Assembly (NCBI GenBank): GCA_963920525.1 | Contig: OY986435.1 | Span: 94,524,000 to 94,587,999, forward strand | From: Dichetophora obliterata | Taxonomy: Eukaryota; Arthropoda; Insecta; Diptera; Sciomyzidae | DNA length: 64,000 nucleotides | Direction: 5' to 3' | Shown here: positions 12,184 to 23,847 of the stretch, in pieces | How the letters are laid out: each line of letters begins with the position of its first letter | Numbering within the stretch: position 1 is the first letter of the stretch | Program-made: the position numbers and the translations under genes | The notes under the pieces: model-generated | What the model was told of the DNA's origin: nothing | Seen by the model: the letters and a program-made list of their open reading frames with translations, nothing else | Database searches by the model: none

Positions 12184-12289
12184 ATTCTCAACCGTTCTCT
12201 TTGGCAAGAGAATGTTAAAGTGCGCCCATTTTAAAATCAAAAAAATTTTCAGTGGGGCAGAGCGAAAAAAAGAACGACTTAATATGTTC

Positions 12290-13477
12290 GCACCCTTCTG
12301 TTGGCAGTGTTTTTACAAAGCTGAAGATGTATTTTCAAAACATGTCTGGTATCAGAACTAAAGCAGATGCCATATTTAGATATACATCATATGGCGATTT
12401 TGATTTAATCGTGTTTGTTGAAACCTGGCTCAACCCGGATTTCTTTGATGGCGAATTCTTTGACACTTCTATTTACCAAGTGTTTCGTTAAGACCGAGAT
12501 GTTACTAAAACTGGATGCTCCCGTGGAGGTGGAATACTTATTGCAGTTAAACGCTCTCTTCGTAGCTCTTTATGTACGTTGACAAATTCGGACTCTCTGC
12601 TGGATCAACTTGGTGTTTTTATTGCTAGCCCTGTGGGTTCTTTGCATGGCAGAATTAGAGAAGGTATATGCATTTTGGAGAGGGAGACTGCCGCAACTGT
12701 CAAAACGAAGTTGACAGCTCATACAAAATCTGAAAACGATGAGAATGCGATAAGAAAGCGAAAATAGGCAAGAATAGCAAAATGGTTGAGTTTGACAATT
12801 CTGGCTATGAGAAAGAGAGTGCAGTCTGAAATGCATATACCTTCTCTAATTCTGCCATGGTTCTTTGTATATTTATACATCCTACATTCCGCCCAATAGT
12901 TCTGATGAAATTTATGCTGCACATATAGATAATATCTTATCTCTTCGCTCATCGCTGGACAATAATTGCCAATTATGTATGATTGGTGATTTTAATCTTA
13001 ATAGAATCGTTTGGTCATATTTTGCTAAAGATTTAATAGCTACCAACGTTTATTAAGTTTATTTAGTTTATTAAGTTTAGACTTATTGCAAATAAATTCT
13101 TTTGCAAATAAATTAAATAGAACGTTAGATTTAATTTTTGTTTCTAATAATATAAAATATGAGTTATCAGAATGCTTATATCCTATATCTCCCTCTGATA
13201 TGCACCATGTTCCGCTTGTTCTTAATATAGAATTTTATGAATTTATTGTTATTGAACATGTTCTTGAAAATCCGTTTAACTTTAAATTGTTTAATTTTGA
13301 TTATGCACTTTTTGATGGGAAAAGTGTGGCAACTTGTTTTGAATTATGTAAATCGCACTTAAATAGTATTTGTAATGCTAATATTCCACGTTTAGCTAAA
13401 AAGTATCACAAATTACCTTGGTACACTGAAGAGCTAAAAAAATTTAAAAATTTACGCAACAAATTTTTGAATTTGTA
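12290..13477 (+). pseudogene. LINE ORF2 endonuclease (APE-type) and linker, broken
   Basis: This is the apurinic-type endonuclease that nicks the target in LINE retrotransposition. Visible landmarks in order: MYFQNMSGIRTK (start of the domain), VETWLNPDFF, CSRGGGILIAVKRS, then after the MITE YIPPNSSDEIY, MIGDFNLNRIVW (the GDFN catalytic motif), and SDMHHVPLVL in place of the usual SDHxPL. An in-frame TAA at 12489-12491 and a further break near 13051-13060 separate these. The linker continues to 13477, where a mariner interrupts it in NKFLNLY. The motif order and spacing fit Jockey-clade ORF2. It cannot make an active protein as read. Confidence 0.8.
12645..12859 (+). mobile_element. P-type MITE family B in LINE endonuclease
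   Basis: The 215-bp element has inverted ends CATGGCAGAATTAGAGAAGG and a perfect 8-bp duplication GTTCTTTG (12637-12644 and 12860-12867). An inner inverted pair, ACTGCCGCAACTGTCAAAAC-like with TTTGACAATTCTGGC-like, resembles the interior of the copy at 34027-34241, its closest relative in the window. No coding sequence. It inserted after the LINE, because the LINE frame resumes across the excised block. Confidence 0.85.
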
Positions 13478-14398
13478 CAGGGTCCGCCAAATAACTTTTT
13501 TTTTGAAAATTCTATAAAAAAAAAAACTACTAAATATTTTCTTAATTTTTTTTTTTATTTGAAAGTGCAATACTTCCTGTTAATAATGAAAAATGATTTC
13601 ATTCAATTGGCTGCCTCGGCTGGCCATGCAGTAGCCTACACGATCGGTCCAATTTTTAAGCACATTATCGATTGTGTGCAGCTGTATTTCACCAATGGCT
13701 TCACGAATATTGTCCTTTAAAGCGTCAATTGTCTCTGGCTTGTCGGTGTAACACTTATTTTTGAGGGCACCCCACAAATAATAGTCCAACGGTGTCAAAT
13801 CGCAGCTCCGAGGTGGCCAAACGACATCAGCTCTGCGGCTGATAATGCGATCTTCAAAAACAGGGCGCAAAACATCGAGTGTAGCTTCGGCTGTGTGGCA
13901 CGTAGCGCCGTCCTGTTGAAACCAAATGTTGCCAATATCCTCCTCTTCAATTTTTGTGAACAAAAATTCGTTCAACATGGCCCGATAACGATCGCCATTA
14001 CATGTAACGGCCACTCCTTGCTCATTTTCGAAGAAAAATGGCCCAATTATGCCTCTGGACCAAAATCCGCACCAAACAGTGACTCTTTTTGGGTGCAGCG
14101 GCTTTTCAATGTATGCGTGCGGGCTTTCTGTACCCCAAATGCGACAATATTGCTTGTTTACATACCCGCCAATATCAAAATGAGCTTAATCTGAAAAGAT
14201 GATTTTTTTGGCAAAATCGGCATCATGATTTTCAAAGTAATGTTGCAATATTTCCTAGCGTCGTTCAAGCGTATACACAACCATATTCGTTCAGCGGAAG
14301 GAAAAAACTAATTATCTGTCAAATCAGACATGAGCTAAGTGTTACCATTCACGAAATAAGCACTAGTTGAAAAAAAAAACGTTAGATGGCGGACCCTG
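13478..14398 (-). mobile_element. rosa-type mariner (DD41D), internally deleted
   Basis: The inverted ends are CAGGGTCCGCCA... (13478) and ...TGGCGGACCCTG (14398). TA dinucleotides flank them (13476-13477 and 14399-14400), the Tc1/mariner signature. The element is 921 bp, too short for a full ~340-codon transposase plus ends, and its 5' coding part is missing. It lies antisense in the Jockey-clade LINE linker. Confidence 0.9.
13580..14220 (-). pseudogene. DD41D mariner transposase, C-terminal part
   Basis: Cut-and-paste transposase of the Tc1/mariner superfamily. Reading leftward from about 14220: IIFSD (first catalytic Asp) followed by an in-frame TAA (14184-14186) where this family has Glu, then WCGFWSRGIIGPFFF, NGDRYRAMLNEFL, WFQQDGATCHTA (second Asp), WPPRSCDLTPLDYYLWG (third Asp), and a C-terminus ending near SQLNEIIFHY. 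I count 41 residues between the second and third Asp. That places it in the DD41D (rosa) group, which I recall from Ceratitis. The N-terminal helix-turn-helix is absent. A related N-terminal fragment lies separately at 38550-38715. Confidence 0.85.
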
Positions 14399-14400
14399 TA

Positions 14401-16103
14401 TAAACTGTCCAATGACCCTGAGCACAAAAGCAAATACGTTCATTATATGAGGGAGTTTAATTTTTTAAACAAATTTCTTTATAGGCAATATATTTTGCGA
14501 TTTGAAAGTAGCATTAACCCGAAATCGTTTTGGAATTTCATTCAATCGAAGAAGAAGGATTCGCACATACCTACGTCTACGCACTATAATGGTACATAAT
14601 CTTCTGCTCTCGCGAATACTTTTAATTTTTTTGCAGATTTTTTCAAATCTAATTATTCTGATGATTCTGTTTCACCAGAAGAGCTGGTGTTAGCCAATGT
14701 CGAAACATTTATGGATATTGGCTTGTTGACACTATCGGAGCGTGATGTTTTTGTTTATTAATTTGCTATGAAATCAACTTTAAAAGTTGACATAGATGGT
14801 ATTTCCTCTATTGTGCTCAAAAATTCCTCTATTGTGCACTAGGCTTATCTGCGCCCCTTTGCAAGATTTTTATTGAATCAACTGGTTCCTTCATTCAATG
14901 TTGGAAAATTGCCTCAATTACTCCGATTTTTAAAAGTGGTGGTAAGAATGATGTGTCAAATTATCGTCCTATCTCTAAACTCTCCAATGTTTCTAAATTA
15001 TTTGAAAATTATTTAGTTAAGGGAAAACTATTCTTTCTGGTTAAACGCCACATTTGTCCTCAGCAACATGGTTTTGTTGCTGGTCGATCGACAGTGACAA
15101 ACTTAGCTTTGTTTACTGAGTTCTGTATTTCGTCTATTACGCATGCTCATAAAATTGATGTAATTTATACGGACTTTTCTAAGGTTTTTGGCAAAGTGTC
15201 CCACAAAGTTTTGGTTGCTAAACATGCAAAAAAGGTGTGTCATTCAATATTCTTAGAGTGGATAAAATCATACTTAGATGCGCGACCATGCGTTGTGTCT
15301 ATAAATAATGTCAAATCTTATAAGTTCATCGCTACCACTGGTGTTCCACAAGGACGCATTCTTGGGAATTTGTTATTTATATTATTTATAAATGACATAA
15401 GCAAATGTTTCAAAAATTCAAGTTTTTTACTATATGCTGATGACCTAAAATTTTATAAGCGAATCTGCTATTTTACCGATGTTGCTCTCCTGCAATCTGA
15501 CCTTGAAAATGTTTTCAACTGGTGCATAATTAATGGTTTACCATTAAATCTCAGTAAGTGTTGTCATATGAGTATTTCTAAGGCGACTATCGTCGTTATT
15601 TCAGAGTATATTCTTTTAGACTCACTCTTAAAAATGGTAGATACTATTCGCGATCTAGGCGTAATTTTTGATGTGAAGCTTTCATTGACTTTCATTGACC
15701 ATATCAACTTTATTTTTCGAAAAGCTTACTCCATACTAGCGTTCTTACGTAGGAACGTTCTGAGTTTTCTGACCCTCAAACGCTAAAATTTTTGTATAAC
15801 TCTTTTGTTAGGTCAAGGCTAGAGTATGCCTCGTTTATATGGAATCCTTGCTATGCCACTAATTCATTTCACTTGGAAAGAATTAAAAAATCTTTAACGA
15901 GACATGTATTACGATGCTTACATTTCATAGACTTTATGCCCTCATATAATGCGCGTTGCTTTCTGTTAGGACTTAAGTCTTTAGAAACTAGAAGAAAGAT
16001 TCAATCTATGGTCTTTATATATGATATTTTATCCGGTAATATCGATTGTCTCTATTGGAGCTTATTAAGTTTAATGTACATCAAGACAGTTGCGGCATTT
16101 TAA
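14401..16103 (+). pseudogene. LINE ORF2 reverse transcriptase, degraded
   Basis: Reverse transcriptase of a Jockey-clade LINE. The longest open part is 14953-15786. Landmarks: SNYRPISKLSNVSKLFE, QHGFVAGRSTVTNL, YTDFSKVFGKVSH (family usually FDKV, so a Gly replaces an Asp next to the first catalytic motif), TTGVPQGRILGNLLFILFIND, and the catalytic YADD box. A second frame, 15792-16103, holds the thumb/C-terminal region (YNSFVRSRLEYAS and LKSLETRRKIQS). Stops and frameshifts upstream (14401-14950) break the N-terminal part, including TAA at 14760-14762. The YADD is intact, but the gene as a whole is dead. Confidence 0.85.
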
Positions 16104-16353
16104 GATATTTGCTATAAATATCATTGAACAAACTATGCAAAAAATTAGCCTTTATCAAGAGCTTTGTCATTATTTAACGAATAAGCAGCAAATAGTAGTT
16201 TTGATTTCACTATTTCAAAAGATGCTTTCAAAAACCATGTAAATAGCTTATTTGTATTTTAGTTGTAATGATATAGTCTGTCATTTGATTGTTAAATCTA
16301 GTCTGTAAGGAATTATTGTCCAAAGACTGAATAAAGAATAATAATAATAATAA

Positions 16354-17605
16354 CTAGAATTCAACATTACCCAATTTAAATTCTTTTGTCTGCTCTTCTT
16401 TTAACAAAATGGCCAGGTAACATAACCGTGAAGACAGAAGGCAAAGCTGTACACAGCAGCAGTCACTCCAGCACCAGCGATACAACAGGCAGCAGCCTTA
16501 ACCTAACCACCAGCGTGCGTTGCGTGAGGTGTGCACCCAGCACACCACGCTATATCTAGCAACGCCATCTGGAAGCGTCACGCCAACGTACCAGCGTTTC
16601 GGACAGCCCCTGAGTATGTTGATAAAATAAATTCATGATATCTGTCAATAGGCGTCAATCTGTTTCGAGAAATCTGGCTACAAAGTTTTCAATAGCCATA
16701 TGACTTAAGTCAAAGTAAGTGATTATCGCTTATCGACACAGATATACCCGAAAACAAAAAGAGAAATAAAAAACTTAATTTTCCTACAGCCTCTTGACCC
16801 TTGCGGCTCGGACAGCGCTTTGCGCTGTGTTTCCCAGTCGGTTGGGTGCACAACAGCACCAACTGTGACATAAACATAAGTATCTAGAGCGTCAGTGCCG
16901 GTGGTAAAACCAGCTAGCTCTCCGCTAGGTACATGTGGAGCAGCAACGACTACAACGGCAACAGCCACAACAACAGCCAGCGGTACTCCTTTCTATGGCA
17001 TCACCATCGGCGGTTGCAGCTCGGGACACCAGGTTTTTTACTGTCATTTTTTTCCTTTTTACGCCTACTTTGAATTTTAAAATCCTATATTTAAAACTAA
17101 AATCAAATAAAGTCAAATTGATTTTAAAACGTAAAATGAACATAAACTTTAACTTAATTTAAATCAAAACTAACATATGATTTAACTACTTTGAGAATTA
17201 AAACAAACTTAATTTAAGTGAGCGCAAAAATAGAGGCTAAAAGCTTTCATTGAAATTAGTTGGATGCAACATTAATATATAACGCAATTTTAAATAAACT
17301 TAATAGAAACTAAAATACTAAAAGCTAACATAAACTGAATTTAATGAATACTAAAATTACAAAATTTATTTCAATGAAAACTAGAAATACAAAAATAAAT
17401 TTTATGAGAACTAGAAATACAAAATTAAATTTAATGAAAGCTTAAAACCCAAAATTAATCGAAATAAATTTGAATTGATTAAAACTAAAACTAAAGTAAA
17501 TTAACACTAATACAAATTAAAACGAAGATAAAGGAAAACTAACTTAAATTAAAACTAAAACAAGCGAAAATTAGATTCAAATTAATTGAATACAAGCTAA
17601 AACTT
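16354..17605. other. No gene seen; GC-rich patch, then cryptic A-rich repeat
   Basis: 16420-16620 and 16800-17030 are relatively GC-rich with CAG/ACA-rich words but no supported frame. 17090-17600 is a cryptic simple repeat built from words such as AAATTAAAACTAAA and AACTAGAAATACAAA. No TIR or LTR pairing was found. Confidence 0.4.
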
Positions 17606-18040
17606 ACTTACTTAGTTGGCGCTACAACCGTATGTCGGTCTTGGCCTCATCTAAGAATTAGCGCCAGCTATTTCTGTCTTTCGCTTGCTGGCGCCAGTTG
17701 GAAATTCCAAGCTTCGTCAGGTTGTCCTCTACTTGGTCTTTCCAACGAAGATGAGGTCGTCCTCTTCTGCGTTGACCGCCGCTGAGTACCGAATCGAATG
17801 TTTTCTTCACTAGAGCATCGTCTTTCATGCGCTGAATATGACCAAGCCAGCGAAGCCGCTCAATTTTAATGCGCTTGACTATGTCGATGTCAGCGTACAG
17901 CTCATACAGTTAATCATTCCACCGTATTCGGCATTCGCCATTGACGCAGATTGGCCCGTAGATCTTACGAAGAATCTTTCTCTCGAATGCTCCTAACGTC
18001 TTTTCGTTCGTCGAGAGAGGGCTCTGCTTCTCAATTGCCT
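17606..18040 (-). mobile_element. LINE 3' end (RTE/I-like tail), antisense copy 1
   Basis: The reverse strand encodes a conserved LINE C-terminus: DIVKRIKIERLRWLGHIQRM, then RRGRPHLRWKDQVEDNL and NWRQQAKDRN, followed by a short 3' UTR and a tail of AAGT units (seen here as CTTACTTAC at 17606). It is the longest of three copies in the window (others at 45689-45769 and 47753-47916), all antisense and all ending at the same tail. I cannot name the clade with certainty. The motif set is shared by several RTE- and I-like LINEs. Confidence 0.7.
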
Positions 18041-18134
18041 ACTATGATAATGGGCCATTGATTTTTACTTTAGCAGTTCCTTTTTTTATTCAAAGTTCTT
18101 CACGAATCCATTGTCAAATCGCGGTGCCCCAGTT

Positions 18135-18708
18135 AATGGCTGAATTATATAAGGTTAAGTAACCAAGAAACTGTTCTCTTTGTATGCTCTTTGTCAAAAG
18201 CAACAACAAAACTTAGATCGGCAAATGTCAAAGTAAAAGAAAAAGGCAAGTAAGCAATCAATTTAAATTTCTGATTAGATGTCAACATTTTATATTTTGA
18301 ATTTGTGTTTCAAAATTCACAGGCAACGTGAAACAACTGGTGGCTTGCCATCATAAATGTCCTTAATTTTACCCAGTCTTGTTCTGCCATCTTGGCAAGA
18401 TTAATGTAGTCACTCAGGTCGGACTGGCCAATGGTTTCGATGTTCTTAGCTGAGCTGCCACAAAGCTGAGAGTTCGATTATTAAATCAAATTGAAACAGA
18501 AAGTCTTTCTTTTTATTTTAAACTTCAATCAATTGTTTCTAATTTGAAATAAAAATTAAAAATAAACAATACTTTAGAGAACTGAAGTTTTTCACTTGTG
18601 GATTGTAGAATGTCAAAGTAAAAGAAAACTACACCAAACAGCTGTTTTTGACATCCGCCGACATATTTCCGCTCTCAGCTTACTCAACCTTATAATAATT
18701 AAACCATG
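18135..18708 (+). mobile_element. P-type MITE family C
   Basis: The left end AATGGCTGAATTATATAAGG pairs with the right end, whose reverse complement is CATGGTTTAATTATTATAAG. A perfect 8-bp duplication CCCCAGTT flanks the element (18127-18134 and 18709-18716). The first base of the left end has changed from C to A. The CATG...ATAAGGT pattern resembles the well-known Drosophila P-element end. No coding sequence. Its right ~100 bp is repeated inverted at 23848-23970. Confidence 0.8.
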
Positions 18709-18838
18709 CCCCAGTTATCGTAATCTCCCCAAGTACTACTGCTCTACAAAATTGTTCCATGAGCATGTCGTCAGATATTGTCCGACCACCGATTGAACCT
18801 CGTGAAACCATCTTATATCTTTTACTTGCACCCCTGAG

Positions 18839-21179
18839 CAAGGTTGCCAGTATTGTGGGAAAAATCCCATTCGTGGTAATTTTTAATTGGTCTTGGGAAT
18901 TTTTTTATTGAGAATTCCCATGGTATTTTTTAATTCAGTGTGGTATTTTTTAATTGGCGTGGGAACTAAGCGTGGTATTTTTTAATTGCATGGGAGTTTG
19001 GGAATTTTTTCTTAAAAATTTTTTTTTACTTTTATTAAGCAAAATCTTAATCATAGTATTCGATGATCGACGTATATATACAGAAGAGTAAAGCTATAAG
19101 CTTACGCTATACATTTCTTCAAACTTACTCTTAATATAAACGATTAAGTTGCATATTTCTTCAAACTTACTCTTAATATAAACGATTAAGTTGCATATTT
19201 GTTTTAAGAACAAGTTGGCATCACAAAATTGCATAAAAACTAATAGCGCATTTTTTTCTGAAAAAAATTCTGACCTTAAAATTCAAACCTTTTCTGAAAG
19301 TTCTACATTTCTGCATGCAAGCATTAAGCTTACAAAAATTATTTTTACACTAAAAAAAAAGTGAAATATATAAATACTGCCTAAACAATAATAGACAATT
19401 GGGCAATTCACAGTTCATGCTAATTACAGTTTTATGTGATAATTCTGAGATGTGCTATTTTGCCTGTTATCTTTTTGTTTTTGTTTTCCATGTAAACACA
19501 AGTTTAACCGGTGTGTTAAATGCTGCCACTTTTGTACATGCCCTAAGGCATGCTTTTGTAGAGTGTTATTGTGTTATTTCGTGAACAGCTGTTTTACGTG
19601 AATCAAAAAAGAGTTGGCTGGAATATTAAATTGAATTTTTTAACTTTTAATAGATTCCCAAACATCTGAGCTGCATATTAAAGATTCCAGCGCTGTTTTG
19701 AAAATACATATGAATACTTTTCACTTCAGTTGTGCTCACAGTTGTCAAAAAATAGTACATTAAAATATTAGTATATTTATACATCACAATGAACTGTGAA
19801 TTACCCAAATATTGGCAAGTTTACTTATCGAATCCATTGGTCAGCAATTATCTTTTAAAATGAAAATTAAATCACAGTTGCCATTATACGCATTGTATGC
19901 TCTGTTTACACTACGATTTTGTGTCGTAAGCTGCACATGTCGGAAAATGAGCTTCTGTAAAAATATCGCTCTTAAGCTATTAACATCACAAATACGGCGT
20001 TCATTGAATACCACTATTATTTCTTTGGTTTCTTAGTTGTAAATATTTAGTGTAAAAGAAGTGTTAAAAATGTGTTCACACGTTTTCCATCCCTGATATA
20101 TACAAACACAAAAAACAAAACTAATATTATTCTAAAACGTTCTTAATGAATTAAAAGTATTTATATCTGAAGTCACAAAGCACAAATATTTTTGAAAACT
20201 TTATATGTATTTTATTTTGTTCATTTTTTTGTATCTGAAGTCACTTATGTATAATATTTTATATTATAAATAAGTACCGAAATTTTTTAAAAATCATATT
20301 GTGTCGAAGTTAACTGTTAATCTCTTTACAAAGCACAAATATCTTTGTAAACTAATATTTATTTTGTTTATTTCTTATTCTGAAGTCACTTTTATTATTT
20401 GATATTAGAAATAAGTACCCACATTTTTTGAAAATCATATTGTGTTGAAGTTAACTGTTTATCTCTTTACAAAGCACTAATATCTTTGAAAACTAATATT
20501 TATTTTATTTTGTTTATTTTTTATTCTGAAGTCACTTTTATTATTTGATATTAGAAATAAGTACCCACATTTTTTAAAAATCATATTGTGTTAAAATGAA
20601 TTGCTTATCACCTCACAAACCACAAATAATTTTTAAAACAATATTTTTATTTTATTTCGTTTATTTTTTATTATTTTATTTTTATAAGCATAATTTCGTT
20701 TTAGAAATTATTTAATGGAAACAAACAAATAAAATTCACGATCTTAAATAGAAGACAAAATCATGTAATATGTATTAAAATTAACTTTATGTGAAACAAT
20801 TTGTGTGTTATTTATTTGTTATAGTTTTGAAACAACGACAATAAATGCTGTGTTTATGCAAAGCAAAAATTTGTGGTATTTCTAAATTTTTCAAAATTTC
20901 TTATACATATGGGATTTTTCGAGGTATTTTTTTAATACGTATGGGATTTTTTGTGGGATTTTTAAATGCATATGGGATTTTTTGTGGTATTTTTAAAACG
21001 CGTGTTATTTTTGTGGTAATTTTTAATGATCGTGGGGTTTTTTTTGGTATTTATTAACTGCTGTGGGAATTTTTTTTGTTTACCTTTACCATGGGAATTT
21101 TGGTGGTATTTAATTTATGCTACTTTGGGAAAAAGGTAATTATCGTGGGAATTGTTCCGAATTTTGGATGGCAACCTTG
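18839..21179. mobile_element. hAT-type non-autonomous element, 2.34 kb
   Basis: The inverted ends are CAAGGTTGCCA and TGGCAACCTTG, with a perfect 8-bp duplication CCCCTGAG (18831-18838 and 21180-21187). That combination is typical of hAT elements. The subterminal regions are crowded with GTGGTATTTTTTAAT-like words at the left and GGGATTTTTTGTGGTATTTT-like words at the right. Inside are a 52-bp tandem pair (about 19105-19200) and a longer tandem array (20165-20690). There is no transposase. Confidence 0.85.
20165..20690 (+). repeat. Tandem repeat, ~120-bp unit, about four copies
   Basis: The unit contains TCTGAAGTCACTT, GATATTAGAAATAAGTACC, AAATCATATTGTGT and CTTTACAAAGCAC in that order. It repeats about four times with progressive decay inside the hAT-type element. 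Non-coding. Confidence 0.75.
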
Positions 21180-21773
21180 CCCCTGAGTTAATTAACTGAT
21201 TAAAAGATTTTTGATCACCTTATTCCTTGAAAACAGTTTAGCAGAGGGATGTGCAACTGTCAGCAAAAGTCGACTTCGACTAGTTCAACCGTTGAAAATG
21301 TAAAAGTCGACTTATCGACTTTTTTAACTTTTAGAAGTCGACTTTTCAATTGTTTTCGACTTTTTAAAGATATTTTTGTACGGCTCTTACAGGGCAGTTA
21401 AGAAGCAAATGATTCAATATGAAAAATAAAAACGTTTTAAAATGTGTTTTATTGTTAAAAAATAAACAAATACAGGGTACTTCAGTGAATAAATAAAATA
21501 TAAAAAAACAAAATATTGCAATTTTAGTTCTTATATAGATTATCAGACTTTTATAAATAATTTTTCCTGGGTAATCGGAAAAGGGAGAGTTAATTTTCAA
21601 GATAAAGTTTAAGAACATTTTGGAAATTTTTAATTCAAATTTCTTCATCAACCGTCAATATTTATGAAAGTAAAAAAATGTGATGTCTCTATCTGCTATC
21701 TTAAAAATTAAAACTCCCTTTTCCGATTACCCAGGAGAAATTATTCATAATTGGGCTGAATATCAAGCCCTAA

Positions 21774-22396
21774 CCACCGAATTAACGTAAGCGTTATAAG
21801 CCAAATTTTACAAGAGAAGGATTTCCCTTGTTTTTGTTTTTTTGCATAAGCGGTACATGTAAATTTTATTTTTGTGTTACACTGGGGTAACACGAGACAG
21901 TGCTGTTAAGACAGTCGCAACAGTTTCACAAATTTTTACACTCACTTTTGCTACCGTCTGCTACCATCTGCTCTACTGTCTTAACTTTTTGTAGACAGTT
22001 GGCGGGACAGCACTCCAAATTATATTTAGCTTATTAAATGACAGAAGACGAGTAAATTTAAAAGAATTAATTGAAAATTTGCAATACTTTGGTGTGCTCG
22101 TATTTTTAACAAAAACTTTCTTCATAAAATAGAATCCTTGTACTATTTTGTCTACTACCTTGCCAACTGTCTTACCAACTATCTGGACTCTTATTCACAG
22201 GCACAAAGTTTGACAACAAATAAGTATTTTTCACTGTCGTAACAGTACTGTCTCGTGGAACCCCTGTGTTAGATATAACTTCAGAACAGTTTAACGTAGA
22301 TTTTGAAGTTGACAACTTTGTTGTCGTACTAATGTTTGCCATTAAAAATTAATTTCGAAAAAGTTGCGCTTACGTTAATTCGGCAGTTAGGGCTTG
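21774..22396. mobile_element. Inverted-repeat insertion, second level of the nest
   Basis: CAAGCCCTAACCACCGAATT at the left is matched by the inverted AATTCGGCAGTTAGGGCTTG at the right, followed inward by ACGTAAGCG/CGCTTACGT. The flanks are ATAT on both sides, but the sequence is palindromic there, so the duplication length is ambiguous. Removing the inner MITE leaves about 230 bp. Superfamily not assigned. Confidence 0.6.
21880..22268. mobile_element. PIF/Harbinger-like MITE, 389 bp, third level of the nest
   Basis: The inverted ends are CACTGGGGTAACACGAGACAG-like at the left and CTGTCTCGTGGAACCCCTGTG-like at the right, with TTA duplications at 21877-21879 and 22269-22271. A 3-bp TTA duplication fits PIF/Harbinger. 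No coding sequence. Confidence 0.75.
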
Positions 22397-23335
22397 ATAT
22401 ATTTGTGCACAAGTGAATGCACAATTAAAGGAACCACATGTCTTCACCAACTGAACGTAGAAAAAACAACATGTTAAGATGTTCTGGTGAAAGCCTGTTT
22501 TGCCTTTCGCATGGCACTGAAGTTTCAACAATTGATAAATATTTTTTGCAATGACCCAAGCAAAAGGAAATTCAGTTTTCATGCATTTCCAGACATCAAG
22601 CGGATTTTTATTAATTTTTTAACAACAGCTGGGTGAGTTTTGAACGTAGGTTCTAGAATTGTTAAAGAAGCGTAAGTTTTACCAATTCAATATTGTAAAT
22701 TTTTTTGTGATTTCAATGGGAAGCACTTGTTTTAAACTCTTGCCAATTTGGCTTAAAGCAGAACATTCCTCTGTTTTCTATAATAAAAAAATAATCGATT
22801 TGAGTGCAATTTGAATATTGCGAATATAAATTTGTATTAACAACCCTATTCTGGCAAAGTAACAATCTTTACCCAGTATTCTTGATATTTCTATGTATTT
22901 TTTGTGATGTTTTTTTTTAAACAAAATTTGAAGCTCAAAAATAATAAATTTTGATAAAAATTGTCACCTGCTTTTCAAATAGTGGCAATTTCATTAAAAC
23001 ATTTTGTTACGCGTGTAACGTAATCATATGATACGCAATTGCTTTGTCACACTTCCACTTACAGTTTATTATTTTTAATTTTGCCGACTACTATTTTACA
23101 TTTATCAAATCAAGAGTTGCCAACACAGCTTAGTTTGTTGTTAAACAGCTATTTCGTTTATTAGTTTAGTGAAGACAGTTCTCAGATTAGCGTTAATGTT
23201 TTTGTTTCGCATAAAATTAAAAAAGTCGAAAGTACAAGTCGACTTTCGACTTTTTTCAATATCAGAAAGTCGATTGCCAAAAGTCGAAAACTGTCAATCA
23301 AAAGTCGAATTTTGACTTCGACTTGCACATCCCTA

Positions 23336-23847
23336 GTTTAGCAAGTTTTCTATCGTGTGTGGTGGTAAAAGTTTAGCTTCTGTAAATTTGTGTTAAATCA
23401 GTCCAATTAAAATGTTCTGCAAATACGGATTAATAATAATGCAGCTCCTTTATTGAACAAAATTCTGAACAGCATCAAGAAATATGCAAAAGAACGATAA
23501 TAATCGAACATGGCTGTGAAATTAACATAGCAAATTAAAATTTGTGTTTGTGGTGAATGCTTCTGTTGGCTGCGTATCTAGCTAAAACAGTGTTGAAAGA
23601 AGTTTGATATATTTAAATTCACTTGGAATAACTTGGATGCCGGAATAATCCTTATTGAAATCTTAAATGTATCGTGCAGCTGTGTAAGTTGATTTGTGAT
23701 AGTGATTAAATAAGATTTCCACATAGAATTTATTTATTAGTACTCCGACTCCGAGAAATAATAAGTTAAAATACTAAAAATTTTGTTATGGGTATTGATT
23801 TATTTATAAAAAGTATAGTATAATGACTTGAATTTCAGTAATTGTGC
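23336..23847. other. AT-rich, no gene seen
   Basis: Spacer between the hAT-type element and the P-type cluster. No supported frame or repeat. Confidence 0.5.

Larger units (their letters stand above)
12190..16353 (+). mobile_element. Jockey-clade LINE, degraded, with two insertions
   Basis: The sequence runs from an endonuclease domain through reverse transcriptase to a 3' (TAA)n tail (16339-16352) after a polyadenylation-like AATAAAG. It lacks ORF1, so it is 5'-truncated. It contains a P-type MITE (12645-12859) and a rosa-type mariner (13478-14398), both inserted after the LINE. Removing them without one target copy restores sequence continuity at both sites, though other stops and frameshifts remain. 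The length without the insertions is about 3.0 kb. Confidence 0.85.
21244..23335. mobile_element. hAT-type non-autonomous element, 2.09 kb, host of a nest
   Basis: The ends GAGGGATGTGCAA and TTGCACATCCCTA are inverted except for the first base. The 8-bp duplication GTTTAGCA is perfect (21236-21243 and 23336-23343). Subterminal AAGTCGACTT-type palindromes are dense at both ends and look like binding-site arrays. No transposase. It contains an inverted-repeat element (about 21774-22396), which in turn contains a PIF-like MITE. Only 56 bp lie between the facing duplications of this element and its hAT neighbour. Confidence 0.85.

Noticed and set aside
12077..12361. Plus-strand frame of 94 residues with a long Ile run
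   Set aside because: It is the translation of an (ATT)n microsatellite, running into LINE sequence.
20165..20690. Regular repeats suggestive of a CRISPR array
   Set aside because: Contiguous ~120-bp tandem units without spacers, in eukaryotic DNA within a hAT-type element.
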